Origin: Fibrobacteria bacterium
GTDB lineage: Bacteria; Fibrobacterota; Fibrobacteria; UBA5070
Direction of reading: 5' to 3'
Assembly: GCA_020633825.1 (NCBI GenBank)
Contig: JACKCV010000006.1
Coordinates: 57,245 to 121,244, forward strand
Length of the DNA stretch: 64,000 nucleotides
In this document: positions 16,621 through 25,870 of the stretch, piece by piece
Numbering within the stretch: the first letter of the stretch is position 1
Layout of the letters: each line of letters begins with the position of its first letter
Program-made: the position numbers and the translations under genes
The notes under the pieces: model-generated
Told to the model about the DNA's origin: nothing
Database searches by the model: none
The model's input: only the letters and a program-made list of their open reading frames with translations

Positions 16621-19404
16621 ATGTCCCAACAATCCATCCCGAACCGCGTCCTGCGTATCCTCAGCCCCTCCGACATCCCTGTCCTCGGCAACATCGTGGA
16701 AGGGGTCGGGAACCTCGTCTCCCGGTTCGGAGAAGCCATCGGAGAGAGTTTCCTCTACGGTGGCAAGGGTCTCTACAAGATCGGGGAACGCGGTGCCGCG
16801 GTCGTGATCGACGGCACCGAATACCTCGTCGACGAACTCGAGGAGGTGGGGAAGGACCTCATCTCCGGACCGGGAGGGGGAATGGCCCTGTACTTCGGTG
16901 CGGGGGCTCTGATCCTCTTCGGCCCCGGGGTCGCCCTGTTGGTCATCGCCGCCACGGAGGTCGCCGGGAAGCTCCTGGTGGAAAGCCGTCATCCTTCCGA
17001 CGAGGAGATGGCCTTCCTGGCACGGGTGTTCGGCACCACCCTCCCCCCGGCCAAGAAGATCATCCTCACCGACCTGGCCTCCAAGGGTGGCGAAATGGCC
17101 CTTGGCGGAAGGGCCTTCGTGGTTCCCAACGCCGCCGGGGAGTACCTCGTGAACCTGGGAGCCGCCTACGCGAACCCCATGGCCTACACCAGCGACCGGT
17201 ACGCGACTCCCGGCAAGCTCTTCGTCCACGAAATGACCCACGTCTGGCAGGATTGGCATTCGAGCAACGCCGCCGCAACTCTACTCGACCAAGCCACCGA
17301 CGACGATTACAACCCCGGAACCGAGGTCCGACGCTGGAGCCAATACAGCCCGGAGGAGCAAGCCACGGTCGTGGACGAATGGTTCGCCCCCCAACAACTG
17401 CATCCCGGGACACCCGGCTGCTCCTCCCAGCATCCGTTCTATCCCATGATCCGGGACATCCTCCAACAGGGAGATGCTCCGTTGGAAACTTCCAACGGCA
17501 AGGTGGTGTACGGAGCGATCGGCGCCAAATACCGCACCTTGGATGCCGAAATCGGGCTCCTCGGATTGCCCACCACCAACGAATACTCCCTGCGCGACGG
17601 CAAAGGTCGGCGCCAGGATTTCGAGAAGGGAAGCATCCTTTGGCATCCCAAGACGGGAGCCCACGTCCTTCAGGGCCGCATGCTTCGCAAATGGGAGGAG
17701 ATGGGCGGGCACGCCTTCGGCTACCCCACATGCGACGCCACCGGCACCCCCTCCAACTCGGGAATTTTCGCCCAATTCCGGAACCCCGCGAAAGGCACCC
17801 ATGGGGCGATCTACGCCCGATCGGGGGGGACGATCCACGCGATCTACGGAGGAATCCTGAAGAAATGGGCCGAGATGGGCTGGGAGTCCTCTCCCCTGGG
17901 CTGGCCCGTGGGGGACGAACGGGACGGAGCCCGTTCCAAGGTGCGTCTGCAATCCTTCGAGGGAGGGACCATCGCCTGGCACCCCGCCACCCATGCCGCA
18001 GCCCTCTGGGGCTCCCTGGATCAGGGCTGGAAGGCGCGTGGGATGGACCAGTTCGCCGTCCCGACCACCGACTCCACGCCCACCCCCAATGGAGTCGGGA
18101 TGTTCTCCCACATGATCCGTGATCCCAACCGGCGGATCCCCGAAACCACCTCCCTGTACCAGAACCGTTCCGGGGAGGTGATCGAGATCTCGGGAACCAT
18201 TCGCCTGGCCTGGAAGGATCTCGAATGGGAGAAGGGAAGGGCGGGCTTCCCGGTGGCCGCCCAAAGGGAGTTCGGAACCTCCAAGATCCTCGCCCAGGAA
18301 TTCGAGAACGGATTCCTCGTCGCCCACCACACCCTCCACAACCATTTTCTGTCCAAGGGAATGTTCGCCGCATGGGAATCGCTGGGCGGGCACGAGTGGG
18401 GCTATCCGGTCGCTTCCGAGGCATCCACGCCCTGTGGCAAGGGAAGTTTCGTGCACTTCCGGGACTATACCGACGGTACGATCGCGGCGAACATTCCTCT
18501 CGGGGCCGTCCGGTCGATCTATCGCACCCCCACGCATGGCCATCTCCCCGTTTCGGGTGCCTTCCACCGATTCTGGCGAACCCACAACTGGGAGAAGGGG
18601 AGCCTGGGATTCCCTTCCAGCGCGGAATCGCCGCTGGGATCCACCGCCGGCGTCCTCCAGCGCTTCGATGGCGGCATCCTGGTCTGGGATGCGACGAGGA
18701 AACTGCGGGTCCTGATCGGCGCGATCGCCACCAAGTGGAGCGAACTCGGCGAAACGGAGTGGGGATACCCGGTTTGCGGGAACACCTCCACCCCCGATGG
18801 GTCCGCGCAATTCGCCCATTTCGTCGTCGACCCCAAGCGGACCTCGGAGGAGCGTTCCATCTACTGGAAGACTCGAAGCGAAGCCTGCGCGGTGCGGGGC
18901 GCGTTCCGGGAGCTTTGGAAGAACCAAGGCTGGGAGCGCGGAAGCCTCGGCTATCCCTTGGTGGACGAATCCCCCGCCCCCCTCCTCCCCTCGGCACAGA
19001 TCCAGGTGTTCGAGGGAGGCTGCCTGGTCTGGCATGCCGAATGGGGAGCGCACCAGCTCGACCACGACATGTACATGGCCTGGCGTGCCGCCGGCTCGGA
19101 GTCGTTCGGGATCCCGTTCATGGACGCCACCCCCACCCCGAACCAGGAAGGGAAATTCCAGCACCTGCGCGATCTGGATACGCCATCCTTCCCCGAGGTT
19201 TCCCTGTACTGGTCTCCCGGCACCGGTGCATCGGCCATCCACGGGGCCATCCGGGAATTCTGGGCCGCCGAAGGTTGGGAAAACGGCCCGCTTGGCTTCC
19301 CCATCGGGCTCTCGTCCCCGCTGGCGGAAGGCGGAAGAACCCAGCGTTTCCAGAACGGTGTCCTGGTGGAAGATGCGCGGGGAAAGGTGACCCGCACGGC
19401 CTGA
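16621..19404 (+). CDS. zincin-like protein with 11 LGFP-type repeats
   Basis: 927-residue protein. The ATG at 16621 has a good Shine-Dalgarno (AAGGAGACTCC). No cleavable signal peptide is seen. The N-terminal 120 residues are amphipathic, with a hydrophobic segment at about 82-112 (ALYFGAGALILFGPGVALLV). A metallopeptidase-type zinc motif HEMTH (about residues 203-207, in KLFVHEMTHVWQDWH) resembles DUF4157-like zincins. From about residue 313 to the end there are 11 LGFP-type motifs (LGLP, FGYP, LGWP, FAVP, AGFP, WGYP, LGFP, WGYP, LGYP, FGIP, LGFP). They alternate between two forms, giving about five and a half tandem units of roughly 110 residues. LGFP repeats are known mainly from actinobacterial cell-surface enzymes. 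A cell-envelope-binding protease or injected effector is plausible, but the function is unknown. Confidence 0.85.
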   Translation: MSQQSIPNRVLRILSPSDIPVLGNIVEGVGNLVSRFGEAIGESFLYGGKGLYKIGERGAAVVIDGTEYLVDELEEVGKDLISGPGGGMALYFGAGALILFGPGVALLVIAATEVAGKLLVESRHPSDEEMAFLARVFGTTLPPAKKIILTDLASKGGEMALGGRAFVVPNAAGEYLVNLGAAYANPMAYTSDRYATPGKLFVHEMTHVWQDWHSSNAAATLLDQATDDDYNPGTEVRRWSQYSPEEQATVVDEWFAPQQLHPGTPGCSSQHPFYPMIRDILQQGDAPLETSNGKVVYGAIGAKYRTLDAEIGLLGLPTTNEYSLRDGKGRRQDFEKGSILWHPKTGAHVLQGRMLRKWEEMGGHAFGYPTCDATGTPSNSGIFAQFRNPAKGTHGAIYARSGGTIHAIYGGILKKWAEMGWESSPLGWPVGDERDGARSKVRLQSFEGGTIAWHPATHAAALWGSLDQGWKARGMDQFAVPTTDSTPTPNGVGMFSHMIRDPNRRIPETTSLYQNRSGEVIEISGTIRLAWKDLEWEKGRAGFPVAAQREFGTSKILAQEFENGFLVAHHTLHNHFLSKGMFAAWESLGGHEWGYPVASEASTPCGKGSFVHFRDYTDGTIAANIPLGAVRSIYRTPTHGHLPVSGAFHRFWRTHNWEKGSLGFPSSAESPLGSTAGVLQRFDGGILVWDATRKLRVLIGAIATKWSELGETEWGYPVCGNTSTPDGSAQFAHFVVDPKRTSEERSIYWKTRSEACAVRGAFRELWKNQGWERGSLGYPLVDESPAPLLPSAQIQVFEGGCLVWHAEWGAHQLDHDMYMAWRAAGSESFGIPFMDATPTPNQEGKFQHLRDLDTPSFPEVSLYWSPGTGASAIHGAIREFWAAEGWENGPLGFPIGLSSPLAEGGRTQRFQNGVLVEDARGKVTRTA

Positions 19405-19429
19405 TCGCCCTCAAGCCCTAGGATACGAC

Positions 19430-19466
19430 AAGGCCCGCCTCGGATCGACGAATCCGGGCGGGCCTT
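19430..19466. terminator. bidirectional terminator hairpin
   Basis: A long stem (AAGGCCCGCC-CGGAT pairing with ATCCG-GGCGGGCCTT, one bulged T) between the convergent LGFP gene and the lipoprotein gene at 19490. The T-tract is short, but position and stem strength fit a shared terminator. Confidence 0.7.
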
Positions 19467-19489
19467 CCACTAGGATGGGATCGGTGCGA

Positions 19490-19915
19490 TCAGTTCGCCA
19501 GGCGGAGGTCGACGTTGTCGCCCTTGACCACGCTGCAGTCGCAGTCGGGATCGTAGGAGACGGTCACTTCACCCTGCGCGACGGCGGCCCGATGCCCGGT
19601 GCCTTTGATCCGGTGCGGGGTGACCGTGGTGTCCCAGTAGGTCTTGTAGTACACGGCGACCATGGTCCATTCCCCCACCGGGAGATCGGGGATGTTGAGC
19701 TGGACCTGATCGGGGTCGCGGGACATGTACGATTCGCGAAGCGCGCCGCGGAAGCTTCCCACGCGGACGTCGATCCCCATGGAATCGAACACCCCGCGCC
19801 ACGGGGTGACGCGTGCGGAGATGTCCGCGTAGGTGGGACCGGAGATCACTCCGTTGTCGCAGGATGCGAGCAGGCCGAGCGCCAGGAGGGAAGCGGAAAG
19901 GAGTTTGGTGTTCAT
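19490..19915 (-). CDS. small lipoprotein of unknown function
   Basis: 141 residues from the ATG at 19913-19915, which overlaps the stop of the upstream gene (ATGA). It has a lipoprotein signal with lipobox LLAS-C19, so it is probably lipid-anchored in the envelope. The mature part is short and beta-rich, with a paired-Cys DPDCDCS sequence near the end. No family is recognised. Coupling to the secreted protein upstream suggests that the two work together. Confidence 0.75.
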   Translation of the reverse strand: MNTKLLSASLLALGLLASCDNGVISGPTYADISARVTPWRGVFDSMGIDVRVGSFRGALRESYMSRDPDQVQLNIPDLPVGEWTMVAVYYKTYWDTTVTPHRIKGTGHRAAVAQGEVTVSYDPDCDCSVVKGDNVDLRLAN

Positions 19916-20448
19916 CGGCGCTTGGGTCCTCCGAATTGGGCGACGTATTCGATCTTCCAATCCCCGGAGCGGGTGCCTTCCGGGTAGTACTTGAATCCGA
20001 AGTGGTTCCAGGGAAGGATGCGCACCGAGGCGCCGAACCAACCGGTGTGTTCGAAGGGCGGGTCCACGAGGTCCCCCTCCCAATCCCCCCAGGACCATTC
20101 CCATCCCGCTTCCGGCACGAAGCCGAAAAGACGGTTTCCGACGTCGTAATGCAGGCCGGTGGTGGCCCCCCAGCGGCGTTCGCGGAATTGGACGTCGAGG
20201 AGGAGGCGCTCCCGGTCGTTGGCGTAGTAGACGAGATCCTTCTCGGTGGTGCGGAACCGCCAGGGCTGGACCCAGCCATCGGCGGTCACGTAGGCCGGGC
20301 CGAAGAAGGCGGCCAAGCCCAATTCCGGGGTGAATTCGCTGGGCCCTACGCGTGCGCCCAGGCGGAAACCAGGCTGGATCGCCGAAGATCGGCGCGCGGA
20401 TGCCGAAGCGACTAGGATCAGGGACAGGACGAGGAAGTGCTTGATCAT
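19912..20448 (-). CDS. secreted protein of unknown function
   Basis: 178 residues with an N-terminal signal peptide (MIKHFLVLSLILVASASA, cleavage probably after ASA). The mature part is rich in aromatic and Gly residues in an alternating pattern (WGATTGLHYDVGNRLFGFVPEAGWEWSWG), suggesting a small outer-membrane beta-barrel or similar beta structure. It overlaps the downstream lipoprotein gene by four bases. No family recognised. Confidence 0.7.
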   Translation of the reverse strand: MIKHFLVLSLILVASASARRSSAIQPGFRLGARVGPSEFTPELGLAAFFGPAYVTADGWVQPWRFRTTEKDLVYYANDRERLLLDVQFRERRWGATTGLHYDVGNRLFGFVPEAGWEWSWGDWEGDLVDPPFEHTGWFGASVRILPWNHFGFKYYPEGTRSGDWKIEYVAQFGGPKRR

Positions 20449-20685
20449 GGTGACAATCTACCACGCGAAAGGCGTGCCTGCACCCTCCACGGATGCTCCC
20501 GGCGAAGGGGTCGCTCCGCGTGTCCCGGCAAAACCGGGAAGAGGTCGAAGCGGCGGAACCACCGGTTCCGAAAACCCATCCCGAGTCGTGTCCGGGGAAA
20601 CCCGCCGAACCCGCGATCCGACCCCGGCCGACAGACTCTGTCTCCCCCGGATCGGGTGGTTCGGCGTGGTCGCGACGACAAAACG

Positions 20686-20717
20686 AAGGCCCCATCCCGG
20701 TTCCGGGATGAGGCCAT
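20686..20717 (-). terminator. rho-independent terminator after the VIT-domain gene
   Basis: On the minus strand the stem GGCCTCATCCCGG/CCGGGATGGGGCC with a two-base loop is followed by TTCGTTTTG, ending transcription about 55 bases past the stop at 20772. Confidence 0.75.
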
Positions 20718-20771
20718 TCCAAATCGAACCGAGAGACCTTCCTCACCGACGGCGAAGGAAGGCCGATCGGA

Positions 20772-23402
20772 TCAGGGGCGAACCACCGCCCGCTGGCTTT
20801 CCATCTTTCCGTCCTGGAACATCTGGACCACCACGACCGAGGCACGCAGAGGCTTCCAGGTGGCCCGCCACCCGTTGCCGTCGCGCTCCAACCGCGGGGT
20901 CGCCAACTCGCGGCCCGACACATCCAGGATGCGGACCTGGGGAGCCATGTCGGAAGGACCTCCGAGGATGGTCAGTTCCCGCCCGGAGACCACCCGCATC
21001 CCCCGAGCCGCGACGTTGGCCCGCGGATCGACCGAGACGATGCGTCCCAGCAGGAGCGATTCGAGGCTGAGACTGTCGAGCAGGATCCCGCCTTCGGCCA
21101 TGTCGTTGACGACGCTGAATTCGGCGGACTTGGAGGATGCGGAAAGATCCGTCCGCTCCCCTTGGCCGCCCAGGCTGTCGAAGGGCTTCACTCCGGGTTC
21201 GAGAGCGAGGAAACTGGTCGCCGTGGTCGCGACCCGGTAGGAGCGTCCGAGGTTCCGGACGGCGTTGTACACCGAATCGAAGGACCAGATCCAAGGCTGC
21301 ACCTTGCCGGCGTATTCCACCGCCCAGATTCCGGCTCCCGCCGATCCCCCTCCGGTTCCCACCGCGATGCTGCGACGTGCCTTGACTTCCAATCCCCCCC
21401 AGTATCCGGTGAGATCCAGATCGAGAGTACCGGAAGTCGATTGCCGCCCGGCCAAGACGACCGGGAAGGAATCGGGCAAGGTGACCGAAGCACTCCGGGC
21501 CGCGAGCAGCTGGGAAGCGGGAGCCTGCCGCGCCGCCTTCAGGTCGAGGGTGGCGACGCGGATATCCGGCGCGAAATCGATCCAAGGCATGTATCCGTAG
21601 TATCCACCCTGCTGGAGGTTGTGGACCAGGCTGTCGACCTTCAAGCCGGAGGTCTGCAGATCGGCCGATTGGATGCCCTCCACCCAGCCTCGACGATTCG
21701 CTCCGAAAAGTTCCGGGACGATGAGGCTGTCTCCAGTCCTCCACCAGCGCCAGGAACCCCATTCCAGATCCCCGAAATGGTATCCACCGGTCTGGCTCGC
21801 GACGTTGTACATGTAGCCATCCCGCCACCAGCCGAACAGCTTCATGTTCTTGGACTTGAAGGTCTTGCCCAATGCGGTCCAGAGGTCGTCCTGGTCCTGG
21901 TAGAACTGCTGCGAGTGCGCCGAATATTTCGCCGTGGCCAGGTTGTAGGCGCCTTGGTCGAAGACCGTGGTGTCGCCCTGGATCACAAAGAAATCCCGCG
22001 AATTCGGATAGGGCTGGGAGAAGAACTTGCCGGACAAATCCGTGAGGATCACCACGACCCGTCCCGAATCGGACTCGGTCAGGGACCGCAGCGCCGTTTC
22101 CGGATCCAATGAGTCCCCGGGAGCCCAGGCTTTGAGGAATTTCAGGGCATCTTCGACGGCCGCACCCTGGAATTCGCGGGGCGCCTTCCACAGATGCTGG
22201 ATGGATCCGTCCTTGGCGACCCACGCGAGGTTCACCTTGTTGCCGTCCTGTCCGTATTGATTCAGAGACAGGAGAGCCAGTCGACGCGCACGTTCGGCGG
22301 CATGGATGGCATCGAGAAGCACCACCCGCTCCGTGGGAGCGTCTTCCACGGTGAATTCCTCTCCTTGGAACACCACTCGGGCCCCAAAAACCGCTCGCCC
22401 GTCCTTGGTCGCGGTCCAGACTTCGCGCACCCCTTTGGCGGCCACGGCGGAGAAGCGGTCGGGCTCGGTGAGGATGCGCTCCTGCGACATGTCGGCGGCC
22501 GAAATCGAGCCGTGCTCACCGAGATCCAATGCCACGGGGGTTCCGTCCTCCGAAGCCAGGCGAATCACCACGCGCCCCGTGGGACTGGAGACCCTGCGAC
22601 TGGTGGCGTACCCGGTGTCGGCCTGGTACCACACGGAATGGCTGGGTGGTGCGGAGATCCGCAGCGGCAAGACCATGCCCGGACGGAATGCCTGTGTGAA
22701 CTCCAGCTCGAGACGGCGCGTCTCGCCGGTGGCCTGGGGGAACACCCGCAGGCTGTAGTGCGAGGATCCCCAGGTTTCGAGCAAAGCGGGATCCCTGCGT
22801 GCCCCGACGATCTGATTGTACTGCTCCCTGGCCAGTCGGCGATCCATGATCCAAGCGGATTGCCGCTCCTTCCCCACCCACAAGGCGAGATCCGTGACGG
22901 CCGCGTCCGTCGGCAAGGAGAACCCTGCGGAGAGCTCCATGCTGTCGACCTCCGCCTCCACGAAGGACACGCTATCCACGTGGCAGGAGGTCACGCGTTG
23001 GACATAGGAACGCGTGTAGCTGGAATCCTTCCCTTCCTTGTCCAGAGTCTGGTAGGTGTAGGTCACCAAGGTGTCGTGGTAGTACGTCCCTTCGTAGGGA
23101 AGCCAGCTCTGCTCCGACACGAAGCTCCCCTGGAAGTCCTTCTCGGCGCACGACCAGTGGTACTGGGTGCGGGATCCGGCGGTGGCGGTCCAGACCAGGG
23201 TGGCCTTGGTCCGGGCGACGCCATGGTCGACACGCACATCCAGGCCCACGCTGTCGAATCGGGGGAGTGCGACCACACCGATGTCGGTGGCGCGCACGGT
23301 GCGAAGGCTCACCCCGCCGAGATCGATCTGGGCCAGGGCGGGAAGCGCCAGGGCCAGGATCGAGGCCAGGGAACCTCGGAGAAAGGACGGGTCGTTTTTC
23401 AT
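20772..23402 (-). CDS. secreted VIT-domain protein with degenerate VWA-like region
   Basis: Predicted 876 residues from the ATG at 23402, opening with a signal peptide (LASILALALPALA). A VIT (vault/inter-alpha-trypsin) domain covers about residues 100-290, recognisable by WIMDRRLAREQYNQIVG. The region that should be a VWA domain (about 370-500) lacks the DxSxS metal site, so metal-dependent adhesion is unlikely. The last ~90 residues contain an Ig-like, sorting-domain-like segment (VRILDVSGRELATP) of the kind at the C-terminus of proteins exported by type IX-like secretion. A second, more canonical VIT-VWA protein lies at 37829-40024. The function is unknown; surface display and protein-protein contact are likely. 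Confidence 0.75.
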   Translation of the reverse strand: MKNDPSFLRGSLASILALALPALAQIDLGGVSLRTVRATDIGVVALPRFDSVGLDVRVDHGVARTKATLVWTATAGSRTQYHWSCAEKDFQGSFVSEQSWLPYEGTYYHDTLVTYTYQTLDKEGKDSSYTRSYVQRVTSCHVDSVSFVEAEVDSMELSAGFSLPTDAAVTDLALWVGKERQSAWIMDRRLAREQYNQIVGARRDPALLETWGSSHYSLRVFPQATGETRRLELEFTQAFRPGMVLPLRISAPPSHSVWYQADTGYATSRRVSSPTGRVVIRLASEDGTPVALDLGEHGSISAADMSQERILTEPDRFSAVAAKGVREVWTATKDGRAVFGARVVFQGEEFTVEDAPTERVVLLDAIHAAERARRLALLSLNQYGQDGNKVNLAWVAKDGSIQHLWKAPREFQGAAVEDALKFLKAWAPGDSLDPETALRSLTESDSGRVVVILTDLSGKFFSQPYPNSRDFFVIQGDTTVFDQGAYNLATAKYSAHSQQFYQDQDDLWTALGKTFKSKNMKLFGWWRDGYMYNVASQTGGYHFGDLEWGSWRWWRTGDSLIVPELFGANRRGWVEGIQSADLQTSGLKVDSLVHNLQQGGYYGYMPWIDFAPDIRVATLDLKAARQAPASQLLAARSASVTLPDSFPVVLAGRQSTSGTLDLDLTGYWGGLEVKARRSIAVGTGGGSAGAGIWAVEYAGKVQPWIWSFDSVYNAVRNLGRSYRVATTATSFLALEPGVKPFDSLGGQGERTDLSASSKSAEFSVVNDMAEGGILLDSLSLESLLLGRIVSVDPRANVAARGMRVVSGRELTILGGPSDMAPQVRILDVSGRELATPRLERDGNGWRATWKPLRASVVVVQMFQDGKMESQRAVVRP

Positions 23403-23466
23403 GATGCGGCTCCAATCGATGACGACGGGGAGAGGAGGAACGATCCTCCTGGTTGGGCACAGATCA

Positions 23467-23495
23467 AGATTAAGGTCCCCGCCAGCTCGCCGCAA
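23467..23495 (-). promoter_or_regulatory. promoter of the VIT-domain gene
   Basis: On the minus strand TTGCGG (23495-23490) and TAATCT (23472-23467) are separated by 17 bp, about 65 bp upstream of the start at 23402. A small hairpin (aggagga/tcctcct) lies in the leader near 23432-23450. Confidence 0.5.
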
Positions 23496-23554
23496 CGGCC
23501 CCGACGCCCCCGGGACCGGAATGTGTACTCCCTCCAGGAACGATGGTCGGGACC

Positions 23555-23560
23555 TACATT
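23555..23560 (+). promoter_or_regulatory. -10 box of queCED (near-leaderless)
   Basis: TACATT ends 10 bases before the queC ATG and no Shine-Dalgarno intervenes, so transcription would start about three to four bases before the start codon. Confidence 0.45.
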
Positions 23561-23570
23561 TGCGACCACC

Positions 23571-24284
23571 ATGTCCGATACGCCCAAGGCTGTTGTCCTC
23601 CTCTCCGGGGGGCTCGATTCCGCCACCGTCCTCGCTTGCGCACGGAGGGATGGTTTCTCCTGCCACACCTTGGCCTTCCGCTACGGCCAGCGGCACGCCG
23701 TGGAGCTCGAATGGGCGGAGGAGATCTCCCGGGAACAAGGCGCCGTGGAGCACCGCACCGCGACCATCGACCTCGCGGCCTTCGGAGGCAGCTCGCTGGT
23801 GGGGGACGGGGAGGTTCCCAAGGGACGGGACGACGACGCCATCGGTCACGGCGTGCCCAGCACCTACGTCCCCGCCCGCAACACCGTCTTCCTTTCCTTC
23901 GGCCTGGCCTGGGCGGAGGTTCTGGGAGCCGAAGCCATCTACATCGGCGTGAACGCGGTGGATTATTCCGGATATCCCGATTGCCGCCCGGAGTTCATCG
24001 AGTCGTTCGAACGCACCGCCCGTCTGGCGACCAAGGCGGGGACGGAGGGTCGAGCGCTCCGCATCGTCGCCCCGTTGCAGAATCTGTCCAAGAGCCAAAT
24101 CATCGAGCTGGGGATGTCCCTGTCGGTGGACTACGGTCTCACCCATTCCTGCTACGACCCGCACCCCGACGGAGCTCCCTGCCTGGAGTGCGACTCCTGC
24201 CACCTCCGCCTGGCCGGGTTCCGCCAAGCGGGAATGCCCGATCCGCGGCTGCTGCGCTTCGGACTCTCGGATCCGCACCCATGA
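23571..24284 (+). CDS. queC: QueC, 7-cyano-7-deazaguanine (preQ0) synthase
   Basis: 237-residue enzyme that converts 7-carboxy-7-deazaguanine plus ammonia and ATP to preQ0, the precursor of queuosine. The N-terminal PP-loop SGGLDSAT (about residues 12-19) binds ATP. A C-terminal four-Cys zinc site is visible (C in HSCYDPHPDGAPCLECDSC). It is the first gene of queC-queE-queD, with four-base ATGA overlaps between genes. The ATG at 23571 is chosen because MSDTPKAVVLLSGG is the family start and a -10 box lies just upstream. Confidence 0.95.
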   Translation: MSDTPKAVVLLSGGLDSATVLACARRDGFSCHTLAFRYGQRHAVELEWAEEISREQGAVEHRTATIDLAAFGGSSLVGDGEVPKGRDDDAIGHGVPSTYVPARNTVFLSFGLAWAEVLGAEAIYIGVNAVDYSGYPDCRPEFIESFERTARLATKAGTEGRALRIVAPLQNLSKSQIIELGMSLSVDYGLTHSCYDPHPDGAPCLECDSCHLRLAGFRQAGMPDPRLLRFGLSDPHP

Positions 24285-24919
24285 GCTACCGGGTCCAGGA
24301 AATCTTCGCGACCCTCCAGGGCGAGGGCGCCCAGGCGGGGACCCCCGCCATCTTCCTGCGGTTTTCCGGGTGCAACCTGTGGTCCGGCCGCGAAGAGGAT
24401 CGCTCCAACGCGACCTGCACCTTCTGCGACACCGAATTCGCCTCCGCCGACGGCGAGGACGGCGGTGTCTACGATTCGCCCCGGTTCCTCGCCGCCCAGG
24501 TCGCCACCCATCGGACCACCGATTCCAGTCCGGGGTGGGTGGTGTGCACCGGAGGCGAGCCACTCCTCCAACTCGACGAACCCCTGATCGAGGCCCTGAA
24601 GGCCGAGGGCTTTCGCGTGGCGGTGGAAACCAACGGGACTCTGCCCGCCCCCCCGGGGCTGGATTGGATCTGCGTGAGCCCCAAGGCGGGAGCCCGATGG
24701 GTCCAGAAGTCGGGGGACGAGCTCAAGATCGTCTGGCCGCAGTCCTTCGATCTCGATTCCCTCGAATCCCTTCCCTTCACCCATCGATACCTGCAGGCGC
24801 AGGACTCGCCGCAGACGTCCCTGCGCGAGCACTACCTGCGCGACACCATCCGGACCATCCTGGAACGCCCGCGCTGGCGGCTTTCCGTGCAGGTCCACAA
24901 GCTGATCGGCATGCCATGA
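24281..24919 (+). CDS. queE: QueE, 7-carboxy-7-deazaguanine synthase
   Basis: 212-residue radical-SAM enzyme that rearranges 6-carboxytetrahydropterin (the QueD product) to 7-carboxy-7-deazaguanine (the QueC substrate). The cluster-binding cysteines follow the expanded CX14CX2C pattern of one QueE subgroup (CNLWSG...ATCTFCDTEF) rather than CX3CX2C. SAM contacts include the TGGEPLLQ motif, and ETNGT follows. It overlaps queC and queD by four bases each, so translation is coupled. Confidence 0.95.
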   Translation: MSYRVQEIFATLQGEGAQAGTPAIFLRFSGCNLWSGREEDRSNATCTFCDTEFASADGEDGGVYDSPRFLAAQVATHRTTDSSPGWVVCTGGEPLLQLDEPLIEALKAEGFRVAVETNGTLPAPPGLDWICVSPKAGARWVQKSGDELKIVWPQSFDLDSLESLPFTHRYLQAQDSPQTSLREHYLRDTIRTILERPRWRLSVQVHKLIGMP

Positions 24920-25287
24920 ATCCCGTCGAGATCTGGAAGGACTTCTCGTTCGATTCCGCCCACCACCTGCCAAGGGTTCCCCAGGGGCACAAATGCGGCC
25001 GACTCCACGGCCACACCTTCCACGTTCGCGTGGCCGTGCGCGGCATCCCCGGCAAAGACACCGGATGGGTCCTGGATTTCGCCGACCTCAAGGCGGCCTG
25101 GAAACCCCTGGAAAAACAGCTCGACCACCGCTACCTCAACGAGATCGACGGGCTGGAGAATCCCACCAGCGAGACCTTGGCCGTGTGGATCTGGGATCGT
25201 TTGCAGCCCGTGCTTCCGATGTTGTGGGAGATCCAGGTCAAGGAGACCTGCACCGCGGGATGCAGCTACCGCGGCCCCGGAGGCTGA
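24916..25287 (+). CDS. queD: QueD, 6-carboxytetrahydropterin synthase
   Basis: 123-residue member of the 6-pyruvoyl-tetrahydropterin synthase family, making 6-carboxytetrahydropterin from dihydroneopterin triphosphate for the queuosine pathway. Zinc ligands H16, H31 and H33 (SAHHLP and LHGHTFHV) and the catalytic Cys27 are present, as are the downstream DHRYLNE and NPTSETLA motifs. Last gene of queCED. queF is not in this window, so the queuosine branch is finished elsewhere. Confidence 0.94.
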   Translation: MNPVEIWKDFSFDSAHHLPRVPQGHKCGRLHGHTFHVRVAVRGIPGKDTGWVLDFADLKAAWKPLEKQLDHRYLNEIDGLENPTSETLAVWIWDRLQPVLPMLWEIQVKETCTAGCSYRGPGG

Positions 25288-25324
25288 CACCCCGCGAGGC
25301 GATCGAGGGAAGGCCGGGGTCCGT

Positions 25325-25738
25325 TCAGCCGAACAGTCCCTTCATCAGGCCCGAAGCTCCTTGCTGCCCTCCCAGCCCCTTCGCCAGCTCTTCGAGGCCG
25401 CCCGCCCCCCCGAAGCCACCGAGCAGCTCCGGCAGTTTTCCGGCCAATTCCGACAGGGCGGGAGTGCCTTTCACCTGGTCGCCCTTCTCTTCGATCATGC
25501 CGTTGTTGGTGAGGAAGGCGAGGATCTGATCCACCGGAAGGGGGATGTTGAACTGGTTGAGAAGTCCCTGCAACTTCTCCCGCGCCTCGGGCCTGGAGAT
25601 GAACTGGGCGAACAGAGTCTGGATTTGGGGGGCCAGCGACTTGAGGGCGTCGGGACCGAGATTTCCAAGGGCGGACGAGAGAAGATCCAAGGCTGCGCTC
25701 CTGCGAAAGTGATTCGAAAAGGTCTGCGCGAAGGACAT
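25325..25738 (-). CDS. small protein of unknown function with Gly-rich tail
   Basis: 137 residues; no signal peptide or membrane segment. The first ~100 residues look helical (SHF-RRSAALDLLSSALGNLG, IQTLFAQFISRPEAREKL), and the last ~35 are Gly/Leu-rich. A GGAGG lies directly against the ATG, closer than ideal, so the start is uncertain. It is convergent with queD and downstream of a lipoprotein gene. No family recognised. Confidence 0.6.
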   Translation of the reverse strand: MSFAQTFSNHFRRSAALDLLSSALGNLGPDALKSLAPQIQTLFAQFISRPEAREKLQGLLNQFNIPLPVDQILAFLTNNGMIEEKGDQVKGTPALSELAGKLPELLGGFGGAGGLEELAKGLGGQQGASGLMKGLFG

Positions 25739-25870
25739 CCTCCGCGCAGACCACCAGGATAGGAATCACCGCGGAGGAAGACCACTCGGGATGGCCTCCG
25801 GGTCGTCGGGGCACGGATCGCCCTCCGAATCTCGGGCGATCGGAAACCGTCTCGCGGGAGCCCCTCTCCC

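Noticed and set aside
19490..20923. 477-codon frame encompassing the small lipoprotein
   Set aside because: The upstream part is out of frame with the secreted-protein gene and Arg/Gly-rich; the lipoprotein signal and ATGA overlap place the true start at 19915.
23403..23570. preQ1 riboswitch upstream of queC
   Set aside because: No preQ1 pseudoknot pattern was found, and the -10 box next to the ATG leaves no leader.
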